DNA from: Sorex araneus
Lineage: Eukaryota; Chordata; Mammalia; Eulipotyphla; Soricidae
Assembly: GCF_027595985.1 (NCBI RefSeq)
Contig: NC_073302.1
Span: 14,140,311-14,204,310, forward strand
Reading direction: 5' to 3'
Length of the DNA stretch: 64,000 nucleotides
The notes under the pieces: model-generated
Told to the model about the DNA's origin: nothing
Databases searched by the model: none
The model's input: only the letters and a program-made list of their open reading frames with translations
Program-made: the position numbers and the translations under genes
Shown here: positions 1-9,890 of the stretch, in pieces
How positions within the stretch are numbered: the first letter of the stretch is position 1
How the letters are laid out: every line of letters starts with the position of its first letter

Positions 1-10
1 GGGGGGGGGG
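1..10. other. Poly-G run at the window edge
   Basis: Ten consecutive G at the very start. Nothing beside it explains it; it could be the end of a longer G run or an artefact at a contig edge. Confidence 0.5.
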
Positions 11-118
11 TTCTATACATGTGGAGTGAAGCCTGGTCTTTCAGCATCTCGGTGACCTTAGGAAGGCCCCTTTTCCTCTTTGAACCCCCAATTTTCTGTT
101 TGTTCTAGGACCTATGGA

Positions 119-388
119 CCAAATACAGTATTACTGTATCACTGTCATCCCGTTGCTCATCGATTTGCTCGAGCAGGCACCATTAATGTCTCCATTGTGA
201 GACTTGTTGTTATTATTTTAGGCATATTAAATATGCCATGGGTAGCTTCCTAGGCTCTGCCGTGCGGGTGAGATGCTCTCAGTAGCTTGCCTGGCTCTCT
301 GAGATGGATGGCGGAATCGTACCCTGGTCGGCCGCATGCAAGGCAAACCCCCTACTGCTGTGCTATCGCTCCAGCCCAAATACAGTAT
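119..388 (-). mobile_element. SINE-2 retroposon copy with target-site duplication
   Basis: This is a nearly full copy of the second tRNA-headed retroposon family. On the minus strand it has a tRNA-like head (end near 375), a body with two GCAAGCTACC-type subrepeats, the CTCGAGCAAAT block and a GTGATACAG-type tail. The element body is about 132-375. It is flanked by a perfect 13-bp direct repeat, CCAAATACAGTAT, at 119-131 and 376-388, which is the mark of LINE-driven insertion. At least eight other copies lie in this window. The family name is unknown to me. Confidence 0.8.
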
Positions 389-416
389 ATAATTTATTAA
401 GTTTTTAATAAATTTT

Positions 417-540
417 ATTTGGGTCATGCAACTCAGTGGTGAAGAGCTGCAAAGGATGGGTTGGGACCCAAATTTGAACCCCAGCATTCCCCCCACCCTA
501 GCACCACCAGGTACAGTCAACCATGGAAACCCTTGACCTT
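417..540 (+). mobile_element. Decayed tRNA-like SINE
   Basis: The stretch has a B-box-like TTTGAACCCC and a following CAGCATTCCCCCC, like the head of the SOR SINE, but the downstream part (GGAAACCCTTGACCTTGGTGG) does not match the common body. It may be an older or different tRNA-derived family. Confidence 0.35.
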
Positions 541-1121
541 GGTGGTGCCCAGTATCACAGGACCCAAAAAGCTCTACAGTTTCATGTCTTAATATCTAAC
601 TTTTCAGTCTAATTGGCCAAATATTGATGAAAGTGGCCCCTGGATTCTCTGAACACTGCTTGGAAGGTCTCCACTGAAGAATTTTTTTTATTGGAGCATG
701 TATTGTCAATATTTTTTAATTACCAAAGTAGGGAAATTTGAGACAAAGACCATCTGTCTCCAAACTTTAATATGCTTACAAGACTTTTGAAGACATTTGC
801 TTCAGGTGATGGAAGTTAAAAACATTTCACAGGCTTATTCTAAGAATGTTTTTATTTGTTGAATGGCATGAGAAGGCACTCAGTGAATATTGTGTTTGTT
901 TTAGTCAGTGAATCAATACATAAATGCATAATATACCAAAATGGAAAAAATAAGATGGAGATCATATTAAAGTCAAAGTTTCTAAGAGCTGTACAGGCTT
1001 GGGCAAATTGTTCTCTCTTTTTTCAATTTATCTTCTATAAATTGAATATCACAACATATATTTTGCAAAATGGTGATTGGTAAATGAAACATAGTGTAAT
1101 TACTTCTATTATAAACACTAA
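541..1121. other. Anonymous sequence
   Basis: AT-rich, with no repeat family, exon or regulatory signal that I can recognise. Confidence 0.5.
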
Positions 1122-1602
1122 TTTTCTTTTCTTTTTTCTTTTTTTTTATTAGTGAATCACCGTGGGGTACAGTTACATACTTATAAACTTTCATGTTTGC
1201 GTTACAGTCATACAATGATCGAGTACCCATCCCTCCGCCATTGCCTATTCTCCACCACCAATGATCCTAGTATCCCTCCCACCACCACCACCCTGCCTCT
1301 GTGATAGGGCATTCCCTTTTTTTGGTTCTGTCTCTCCTTTTGGGTGTTATGGTTTGCAATAGAGGCATTGAGTGGCCATTGTGTTCGATCTATAGTCTAC
1401 ATTTGGCACGCATCTTCCAGCCTGAACAGGTCCTCCAAACACCCATTACTTGGTGTTCCCTTCTCTATCTAAGCTGTCTTTTCCTCCAACATGTCAGGCT
1501 GGCTTCCAAGCCATGGGGCAAACCTCCTGGTCCTTATTTCTACTATTCTTGAGTGTTAATCTCCAATTCTGTTACTTTATATTCCACAGATGAGAAACAC
1601 TC
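1122..1602 (-). mobile_element. L1 3' end (3'UTR), minus strand
   Basis: Read on the minus strand this ends in a poly-A tail (T-rich run at about 1122-1150) after a CACGGTGATTCACTAAT end. It contains a G-rich block (complement of CCCACCACCACCACC) and the GTGGAGAATAGG motif. The same 3' end recurs at 34270, 36720, 38222, 51322, 52121 and 56860. A G-rich 3'UTR before the A-tail is typical of mammalian L1, and at 36720-37760 it is joined to recognisable L1 ORF2 sequence. The upstream part (1410-1602) matches the more 5' 3'UTR seen at 37100-37170 and 56860-57000. The SOR SINE at 1603 interrupts it. Confidence 0.7.
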
Positions 1603-1791
1603 TATTTTTTTTTTTTTCTTTTTGGGTCACACCCGGCAATGCTCAGAGGTTACTCCTGGCCCATGCACTCAAGGAATTACTCCTGGCAGTGCTCGGGGGA
1701 CCATATGGGATGCTGGGAATTGAACCTGGGTCAGCCACGTGCAAGGCAAACGCCCTACCCACTGTGCTATTGCTCCAGCCCTGAAACACTC
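1594..1791 (-). mobile_element. SOR-like SINE inside an L1 3'UTR
   Basis: Complete minus-strand copy at about 1603-1782: T-run, CTTTTTGGGTCACACCC, body, then the head ending in GCTCCAGCCC. The 9-bp duplication GAAACACTC lies at 1594-1602 and 1783-1791. It sits within the older L1 3' end, so it inserted later. Confidence 0.9.
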
Positions 1792-2078
1792 ATTTTCTTA
1801 TTCAGTTAAAAGACTAGAGAAATTATAGTCAATCATTACTTTGGAGGTATTTGAGACTCAGGGATGTTGCCAAAATTCTCAACTGTGGTTCTGAAACAAT
1901 CCCTAGTAAGTCCTGAGTTGGGATAATGATCCAGAAACAAACAGGAAAGTTTCAACTGTAGCTATTACATGAATCCTGACACTATGCCTGGCACATGGAA
2001 GTTTTTGTGAAAGAATGAATGTATTGGCTTAGCACTCTTTGCTGTGGGAAGTTCTGCTGCCCTGTGGTCCAGGAATAT
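1792..2078. other. Anonymous sequence
   Basis: The first few tens of bases may continue the interrupted L1; the rest shows nothing I recognise. Confidence 0.4.
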
Positions 2079-2230
2079 GTTCACTCATGCATAAGGCTCA
2101 ACCTGAGTGTGTGGAAAGCGGCCTGGAGCATGGCGGCAGTTGGGTAGTGGAGGTCGGCTGATGGGGCTGGGTCCCTTGGGGCGGGAACGGCTCTCAACCA
2201 CCCCCTCTGGGCTGGCCCTGGCATGAAGTC
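2079..2230 (+). repeat. GC-rich module, copy 1 of a direct pair
   Basis: This aligns by eye with 2462-2612 at an offset of 383 bp, with landmarks GTGTGGAAAGCGGCCTGGAG, TGGGGCGGG and CCCCCTCTGGG. A third relative lies at about 62110-62260. It is much richer in G and C than its surroundings. I do not know the family. Confidence 0.7.
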
Positions 2231-2461
2231 TGACTTCATAGTTATGGGGGCCTCATTTTATGCTCCCTTCCTGAAGAAGCAGCCATGAGTTCTGGAGGGT
2301 GACCGATGAGGAGATTATCTGGAGCTGGCAGGAGGTGGCTTATGGGTGTGACCCTCGAGTTGCTGGAGATTGGGGGAAGCAGGCAGAGGATCTCTGCTCT
2401 CGGGTCCCATTGGACCCAGAATCCAAGATCACAAAGTCCACTTTACCTGGGTTTCGTGGGA

Positions 2462-2612
2462 CTTTGCTCATGTGTGAGGCTCCACCCAAGCGTGTGGAAA
2501 GCAGCCTGGAGCATGGCGGTGGTTGTGTGGTGGAGGTTAGGCAGGGTCCTTTGGGGCGGGGAGGGCTCTCACCTGCCCCCCTCTGGGGCACTCTGGTATC
2601 ATACTTGGGAAT
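2462..2612 (+). repeat. GC-rich module, copy 2 of a direct pair
   Basis: Partner of 2079-2230. It is followed by ATTGAAATAAACTGG near 2631, which contains a polyadenylation-signal-like AATAAA. The pair with about 230 bp between could be two terminal repeats of a small element or a tandem dimer. The open frames across 2299-2640 have no recognisable protein features. Confidence 0.7.
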
Positions 2613-3564
2613 TTCCAATCTCATTTACACATTGAAATAAACTGGTGAACCTAAAAATAATGCATATATACCGCACATCATAACAACTAAATCAAAATTT
2701 CAAGATTCCTCAATGGCATTGTTTAAAGATCCCTCGGGAAGTCAGTTCCATTTCAATTGAGCTCCTGCCCTATAGGCTATGGGTTAGCTTTGCTACGTGA
2801 GATCCTAGAATCTGATTTTTACACAATCTTAGGGTATAGCCGAAGTAGAAGCTTCCCAAGTTCTTAGCTGATCTATTTCTTAGAAGAGGACCAGAGTGCG
2901 CAACTGTACAAATGAGAAGTGTTCTGGGTTTTAGCATTCCCTATAGAAATAGGACCTAGATATAGAATACATAAAAAATATATATTATGAGGGATTGGTT
3001 GGCATCATCATAAGGGCTGGGAAGTTCTATATTATGTTGCCAGCAGTGTGGGAATGAAGATTAACCACTGGTGTAGTTACAATCTAAATTCAAAGACCTG
3101 AGAATCAGGGAAACCCATAGATAAGTCCCAGTCAAAGTGAAAGGCCCAAGAATCTAGAGTACCAATATCAGGGACCAGGAGAAGATGGATATCTCAGTTA
3201 ACAGAGAGGGAAAATATGCCCTTCTCCAAGTGGGCCTCATTAGATCAGATGGTGCTCATCTACATTGGTCAGAGCAATGTTCTTTATTCAATCTATCAAT
3301 TAAAATTCTGATCTCTTCCAGATCACCTCCACAGATATCCCGAGAAGCACTGTTTTATCAGCCAAGGTGGCATCCTTTAGCCTAATCATGTTAATACATG
3401 AAATGCACCCTTGCATCTTGTTCCTGCATGCTATTCTCCCCCAAAAGTTTTGACAATTGCTATTCTGACCTCATCTTTTCTTCCTGAAAGGGGAGTTAAA
3501 GGGAAGTTTTACTTAACTGTGATCAATAACAGTAGCCGCTGCCATAAAACAGCCGCCATTTATT
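2613..3564. other. Anonymous sequence
   Basis: AT-rich single-copy-like DNA. No exon, repeat or RNA gene recognised. Confidence 0.5.
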
Positions 3565-3775
3565 GTTTTAAAAATGCATTGTTTCATGCCATGCACTTCC
3601 CATCAACTTTTTCTATTTAATGCTCACTACAATCAAGTGGATTAATATCGTTTTATCATCTTGTTGCTGATGAAGCTTCAGTCTGGTGCCGAAATGTTAG
3701 GTAGCTTGGCTAGGTTTGTCTCCGAACAGGAGACCAGGGGCTCAAACCACAGTCTGGCCTGACTTAAAGCACACA
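3565..3775 (-). mobile_element. MIR element, minus strand
   Basis: The order of blocks fits a reversed MIR: TTTAATGCTCACTACAAT, then TTGCTGATGAAGCTTCAG (in place of the usual ACAGATGAGGAAACTGAG), then TTAGGTAGCTTGGCTAGG, then a GGCTCAAACC-like head. Strong decay is expected for this ancient family. Confidence 0.6.
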
Positions 3776-3899
3776 CACATTTAACATTCCATGACCTTAC
3801 CTCTGTCTCTGCAGTCAGCCACTCCTTTATGTCCCTTCTGTAGCATTCAATAGACGTGTAAGCTTTTTTTATTCCACCGGGGTACTGCGTTCTGATTGT

Positions 3900-4150
3900 T
3901 TCTCGTTAGCAGTTGTCTTCCCTCTCTCCTGGGGACCTTGGTTACATAATACCTGAAAATATTAAATTAGTTTTCCTTTACAGGAAATTATGTTCCATTA
4001 GGGCCACTGACATAGCTATTCCGAGACCTCCAAGAGAGCTGTGTGCTTTTTGGAAATGTCTGACAAATCTGATTGCTCTCCGGCAAGGAGCTCTCTGAAG
4101 GCCTTGTGGCTGGTTGAGTAATTAGGCATTAAGTGGCTTTAATAATAGAA
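3900..4150. promoter_or_regulatory. Candidate conserved non-coding stretch
   Basis: Repeat-free sequence with a homeodomain-type cluster GAGTAATTAGGCATTAAGTG and TTTAATAATAG near 4117-4148. Only composition and motif density support this; conservation cannot be seen from one sequence. Confidence 0.2.
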
Positions 4151-4639
4151 ATAGGAGTTCCAGACAAAAGGGCTCTACCTGCGATCGTCAGAGCTGCTTT
4201 GGGTCCTGCTTCTGACAGAGAAAATGAGGGAGCAGAGACATTTAGTGGTCTGCAAAACTAATGTCACTAAGGTCACTAATGTCACATATTCCCTGGGCAG
4301 AGAAAAGATGGTCCCCAAGGAGAACGCACCGAAAAGGAGCACCCTCCTTTCCAACCCAGGACTCTCGAAGCATCCTCTGAGGACCATTCCACAGGGATAA
4401 TTCCCTCTTGAGTTAGGCTCTTGGCTACCTCCGCAAAGTGCAGGTCATTGTCCACTTTGGTTTGTCACTTAAAACTTCAAGATCTCATTTCCACATAGTT
4501 TTGAGACTGTCTGTTCACGTGGAGCTCATGGCCTGATGATTTCCTCCTTGTCATTTGTCAACCCTGTGGGTAAGTTTGACTTTGCCTGATAGGTGTCCTC
4601 GTCAGGGTTCTTTTCCTTCTTTCTTGGCATTTTAATATC
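4151..4639. other. Anonymous sequence
   Basis: Contains a short tandem repeat of GTCACTAAG/GTCACTAATGTCAC at 4262-4285. Nothing else recognised. Confidence 0.4.
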
Positions 4640-4922
4640 CTAATGATAAGTCAGGGCTCAGTTTCAACACCACCTTTTGCAGAAATCTTCTAAGTCTCAT
4701 TGCCATCCTCTTTCTTCTTTGCATAGTTACAAAACTTTACAACTTAGACTCCAGCCATCCCATTTCCTTTTCACCCGGTATCAGTATTACCTTCGATAAC
4801 TCTCAATTCTTGCTATCCAGGTATCATCTTCAAATGGAAGGATGATGTGGTAACTCCCCTGTCTAGTCTACCTGGAACCTATTTCGAAACATTGTATGTA
4901 GTAGGTGCTTAATAAACACATG
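4640..4922 (+). mobile_element. L2 3' portion
   Basis: Blocks resemble the L2 3' end in order: CAGGGCTCAGTTTCAACACCA, a pyrimidine-rich middle, and the end GTAGTAGGTGCTTAATAAACA. Heavily decayed. Confidence 0.5.
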
Positions 4923-6550
4923 TTATTCATATCATCAGTGGTGGAGCCTCACGTTCATTTGTCTAACCATTCAATCTCCTTTTAGTATCAGGAGGGATTT
5001 ACCCTTTTGTCATTCTCTACGCTATGCATGGTATCATTGGTCCCAACATAGTATGCTGCAGGGTGGCTATATTGTTCTAGAAATCAGGACCTGGAAATGC
5101 TTTGGACAGAGATTTCAAGACTCTTATGGACAGTGCTTTAACACTCAACAAGTACACTATAAACTCCAGGTGATTTTGATATTTAGAATGGGAAAAACAG
5201 CATTGAAATTTCATAAAGACTTGGATCTTACCTTCCCCATTTGCCCAGGTACCATTTACCTGGTTTCATCTCCTGCAACCCCCAGCTTATCATTCAGGTG
5301 CACCATACATATACCATCTTACAGCACCCATGACTATAAAGTATGTGGTTGCTTGGATTGATTCCTGTCTCCTTCCAGATGGAACTATGCTAAAATGAAC
5401 ACAAAGATCCAGGTACTAATTAAAGCCAAAATATGCTTCAATCATAACAGAAACTCATTTGAACCTTCTTTCCAGAACTTGGACAGTAAAAACCACCCCC
5501 TGGGTCAGAGGGACAAGTTAGCACATGGGAAACAGAGGTGTCTTAGAACCAGTCACAGCGAGTCCCCAAGTTCTGACTTGACATACCTGAACAGAGATGT
5601 GCCTTTGGAAAACACTTCTTTCTTTAACTTCTCTAGATAAGCACCTTACGTGACTGTGAGGGCGGTATCATTCCAATGGGGCAAGTGAAGACTCAGCAAT
5701 CAAATTCTTTGCTTTTCTTCCAGGGAGAAAGGGAGTGGGGGTGAAAGAGGAATCCATGGCTCCTTTAGTTGTCCTTCCAGGCAAGGACTAAAAATTTCTT
5801 CTCTATAGATCTGCCATAGTAGAACTTCAAGCAGTTCCTCCCTGACTTTTATTATGTATCTATTTACATCCATCATGCATTTCAGATGTTTTTCCAAGCC
5901 GGTAATTTTCCCCAGTGTCCCTCTTTTATTTCCACTTTGCAAGACCTTCCACGCTATTCATATCTGTCTCTGTCCTCTGGTTTCCTTGGTGAGTGCGCCT
6001 TGTTGATATTCTGGGGATGGGGGATGTGTGTGTCTCTTTCTCAGTTCTCTGTTTCTATCTTTACTCTCTGATTTCCATTACTTTGGAATGCCAGTGCCCC
6101 CCTCCCCCCGGCAAGCCAAGCCCAGAGTAGATGCTCACAGATGTTCTTTAATGTACTCAGAGCATAAGCTGTCCAGCAGTGCAGGGCTGGTGACATGACA
6201 TCACACTTTGGGTTAGGCTTGTCCCTCTTCTTTCAAGGAGAGTATTTGAATTCCCACAAGCAAACCCACATTCTTCTGAGGCCAGTGATGTAAAAATTTG
6301 TTTCACCACCACCTGCCCAGTAGCTACCCTCGGCTTCTCGCAGAGCTGAGTTTCCCTCAGTTTGTCCTTTGGCACCTACAAAGAGTCATAAAATGACCCC
6401 ATGTCTCCCAGGTGGCACACAACTTGTGAGCACAAACTTGATCCCTAAGAATTATGAACTGCAGAGTCTGTTATTTGTTGGTTACAGAGTAGATAGTTCA
6501 GTTTTGGATTCAAACCCTTCGATACCTTTTGCTGTAAAAAAAAAATGTGG
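4923..6550. other. Anonymous sequence
   Basis: No recognisable repeat, exon or RNA gene. The frames at 5053-5361 and 5395-5640 show no protein family features and no splice context that I trust. Confidence 0.45.
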
Positions 6551-6722
6551 TCCAAGAACTAGTGAGATACTACATATAGGGCTCTTACCTTCTGTGCAGC
6601 TAACCCAGCATCCCATTTGGTCCCCTAGGCACCACTCTAAGTCATTCCTTAACTCCTAACTGCAGAACCAGGAGTAGTACCTGATTGTTGCCAGGCGTGA
6701 CTCCAAAATAAACCCCCAAAAA
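6551..6722 (+). mobile_element. Decayed SOR-like SINE
   Basis: CAGCATCCCATTTGGTCCCC near 6607, AACCAGGAGTAGTACC and GCCAGGCGTGACTCCAAAAT match the SOR body in order, with many changes in the head. The A-rich tail ends near 6722. Confidence 0.6.
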
Positions 6723-7065
6723 ATGGCCATAAAGATTAGATTCTCTCTCTCTGTAAAATTATTTAAAAATATTTAAAGAAATTTACTTAGAGAAATGTGA
6801 ATAGAGAAAGAGAGAGATGCTTAAGAGCTAACATGGACTTCTCCTGAGTGGGTAAAGCCAATTTCTTCTCTCCTAAGCGTCAATACAGCAGCCCCCACTG
6901 GTCCACAGGCACCCTGGAGAGAGCTGTCATTATTAGTGTTCATTTTTAAAAAATTGACTGGTTTAATATTTTGTAGGAGAAAGAAAAATCTTTGCTTTAA
7001 AACAAATAAAAGGGGAGGATGTTTATCCAGTGACTAGGAACACTAAGGTTCTTGTACGTGATATA
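6723..7065. other. Anonymous AT-rich sequence
   Basis: Includes short TC and GA runs (6743-6755, 6805-6816). Nothing else seen. Confidence 0.4.
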
Positions 7066-7225
7066 TAGACAGTGCTTAACCCAGCTCAGAGCAAGTAGGC
7101 ACTCAATAAATAGTGGCCACTCTCACCACCCTCTGTGGAGACAGAGGCGGTGACTCACTGAAGGACACACAGATGGTTAATGGCAGAGACAAACCTGGAA
7201 TTAACGCCTCAGATTTTAGCCTGGG
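7066..7225. mobile_element. MIR fragments
   Basis: A plus-strand MIR-type 3' end (CAAGTAGGCACTCAATAAATAG at 7092-7112) is followed by a minus-strand MIR-like block (AAGGACACACAGATGGTTAATGGCAGAG). They may be two pieces or coincidence. Confidence 0.4.
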
Positions 7226-7439
7226 GGCCTTTTGCCTTTCCTTGCCCTCTGCCTTCTCCTATGTGTCTGCATGTAGGAACTCCCTGGTCCCTAAGTCCTT
7301 TTTACATCTTGGCCAAATTCATTACACCACTCAGCAAAAAAAAAAAATAAGGAAAGAAAGAAAAAAAGGGGAAAAAATCCTCTTCCACATGATGCAGGGA
7401 AAAAAATTACCCTTAATTACTGGGGCTTCTCTACAATTA

Positions 7440-7720
7440 TAGGACGTGCATTTGAACTCTGAAGGGTCCTCTCCTGAGGATAACCTTTATTTGCCTGATT
7501 GCGTCTGCTCAGTTAATTCTGGCTAATTACTATTTTCTTCCTATTAGATTCTAATTATATACAGTATTTTCATTATAAAGCGTAATGTTTCCCAGAGAAC
7601 CATGTCAATTATACAGGCAATATTACCGGAGGTCTGGTTTACCTCATTAAGCCCAAGCAATGAAACCATGCATCTGATTAAGCCCACAATTTGCGGGGTG
7701 GACTTTAACTATATGTGGAT
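7440..7720. promoter_or_regulatory. Candidate conserved non-coding element, TAAT-rich
   Basis: The stretch is repeat-free and dense in TAAT/ATTA cores (CAGTTAATTCTGGCTAATTAC, GATTCTAATTATATAC, ACCTCATTAAGCCC, CTGATTAAGCCC). The near-repeat ATTAAGCCCA appears at about 7647 and 7678. This composition is common in developmental enhancers, but conservation is not demonstrated here. Confidence 0.3.
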
Positions 7721-8289
7721 ACTAGCAACTCTCACCTAGAACTAGTTGGGTGTGGGGGAAGATTAGAGAAAGTTGGAGAAGCCCCTTAAAGGAAGGACTA
7801 GTTGGGTTTCTTCAAGGCACACCAATAAGGAGACTTCAGTATCCTCGGATTTATATTGACAGGCACAATCTTGTCTATCTTAAGCACCCTTTAATTTTAC
7901 TTTGTTACTACCTGGGTTTAGGTGTTCTGACAGGAAAACCAACCTAACTGTGGAGTCAAAGTCTTCTGGTTGGCCACACAATATTGTTGTCCACTCCACC
8001 TCTGGATGTGTTTGCAATCTAGTATCTTCCTGTGGCCCTTGACCTTCTGACATCCGTATGAACTTATCTGATTTATTTATCTTCAGTATTGGTACTCACA
8101 AGTTTGACAGACATCTTACCCTTACCACGTCCAACACAAAATTTTAAAATTTTGTTCTCCCTGAACCCAATCCTCCTTATATACCTCTCCTTAGTACAGG
8201 TCATGACCATCCACCTAGAGGATCAAGTGAAATACCAAGAAGTCATATTAATTCCTTTATTTCATCTCATATCAAATCCATGAACATGT
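7721..8289. other. Anonymous sequence
   Basis: No clear repeat or exon. Part may belong to the L2 that follows. Confidence 0.4.
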
Positions 8290-8545
8290 CCTATGACCTC
8301 TTAAGGCCCCAATATCTCCTTGACCTACTTATTCTTCCCATTTCCACTATTACCTGCCTAATCCAGGTCACTTTCCTCTCTACTCCATGATAGCCTCCTA
8401 ATTAGTCATCTTATTTGTTATCCCTGGCATACCTGCATCCATTTTTCCCAGTAGCAAATAAATGTGATTTACAGTATAACAAAGCAAAAAAAAAAAATCC
8501 AAACACAAAATCAACCATGTTATTCTCTTTTCATATCTTTTAGAC
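8290..8545 (+). mobile_element. L2 fragment
   Basis: GATAGCCTCCTAATTAGTCAT, followed by a CATCCATTTTTCCCAGTAGC block and a CCAAACACAAAATCAACCATG block, matches the L2 3' region in which AATAGCCTCCTAACTGGTCTCC precedes AAATCTGACCATGTCAC. Confidence 0.55.
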
Positions 8546-9207
8546 ATACTGTTAATTGGATTAAAAAGAAAAGTTTTTAGCATGTCTTTCACACACTTTA
8601 TGACTACTTTGCTTACTCACTAAGTATTTATTGATGATCTACTGGATAATTGTTAGTGCCTAATATTTATATTTGTCTTTTCCAACTGGATTGTCTAAGA
8701 GGTGGTTTCATATCTATTTCCACACTTCCATCCTACTCTTATATGGGAAGATTCTCAAGAAATGTGAGCTACAGTGCTATGATTTGACACTTGAGCAGGA
8801 GTTTTGAAAACAAAGTTGATTAAAAAACACACTTTTATTGGATTCTAAGGAATTAATAAAATCCTCCCTTTGGGGATTAATAAAACAGGATTTTTTAATA
8901 TTAGCCTTATTTTTCCTACTTTATAAAAGTATTTTAATCAACATTCTCAGCTTTAAAGGATGGACTCAAGCAATGTTCTCTCCTTGACAGGGGTGGATTT
9001 CATCAGCTCATTTGTAGATAAGTCACATTTTTTATATTGGTTGCCTGGCCTGAAAAATGTTATTCTGAGTTTCCTAATAAAAATCCATGAAAACAGTAAA
9101 CTTCAATCAAATTGGAAAGTAACTTTTCTTGAGCATCTTATCATCTAAAAGCTAATTTTTAAATATCGATCTTAGACCATGACAACATAGCTTTTGTTTA
9201 CGGAGAT
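8546..9207. other. Anonymous sequence with an L2 scrap
   Basis: 8605-8665 (TTACTCACTAAGTATTTATTGATG) looks like a reversed L2 3' end. The remainder shows nothing recognised. Confidence 0.35.
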
Positions 9208-9407
9208 TCAGTGTACTTTTTTTTTTTTTTGCTTTTTGGGTCACACCTGGCGATGCACAGGGGTTACTCCTGGCTCTGCACTCAGGAATTACCCCTGGCA
9301 GTGCTCAGGGGACCATATGGGATGCTGGGATTTGAACCCAGGTCAGCCGCGTGCAAGGCAAACACCCTACCCGCTGTGCTATCTCTCCAGCCCCTCAGTG
9401 TACTTTT
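9208..9407 (-). mobile_element. SOR-like SINE with perfect target-site duplication
   Basis: Full-length minus copy (9221-9394): T-run, GCTTTTTGGGTCACACCTGG, body and the CTCTCCAGCCCC head. A 13-bp duplication TCAGTGTACTTTT lies at 9208-9220 and 9395-9407. Confidence 0.93.
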
Positions 9408-9439
9408 TAAGATAGTGAATTCCTTATAAAATGATGACA

Positions 9440-9610
9440 TACTCTAGAGCCTGGTCACTGGGTTTCAAATCCCAGGTCTCTATATAGTATCTTTGTATGA
9501 CTTTGAGAACATTTGCTTACCCTTGTGTTTTACTGTACCATCCATAAAATGGGAGATAATAGTAGATCCTACTTTCTAGAGTTATTTTAAGAATTAAGTG
9601 AGTGAACTAA
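9440..9610 (+). mobile_element. MIR element, plus strand
   Basis: GGGTTTCAAATCCCAGG, TGTATGACTTTGAGAAC, CCATCCATAAAATGGGAGAT and TAGAGTTATTTTAAGAATTAAGTGAG occur in MIR order. Confidence 0.7.
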
Positions 9611-9714
9611 CTTAGATTCAGACTTGCTATACTCATGTTCCACTAATGTTGCATGTAAACCTACTTTGGTCTTACCCCAAATTACCATTATCGCCATCAA
9701 TAAATACTATGGAA

Positions 9715-9890
9715 AGTATTAGTACCACTCATTAAGTGCTACTGTAACACTCTTTAGTCTAACCAAGACATTTGTAACAAGTATAATATGATCTCAATTT
9801 GCAGATGAATAAAACTAAAGATCTCTAAGGGATCCCTAACTAGTCTGAGGGTAAGCAATAGATAAGTGACTGATCTAGAGTAATACCTAA
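9715..9890 (-). mobile_element. MIR element, minus strand
   Basis: CATTAAGTGCTACTGTAACAC, CAATTTGCAGATGAATAAAAC and GTAAGCAATAGATAAGTGAC follow reversed MIR order. Confidence 0.55.

Noticed and set aside
2299..2640. Overlapping 113- and 109-codon frames in GC-rich DNA
   Set aside because: GC-rich repeats lower stop-codon frequency; the frames lie in a duplicated module and have no family features.
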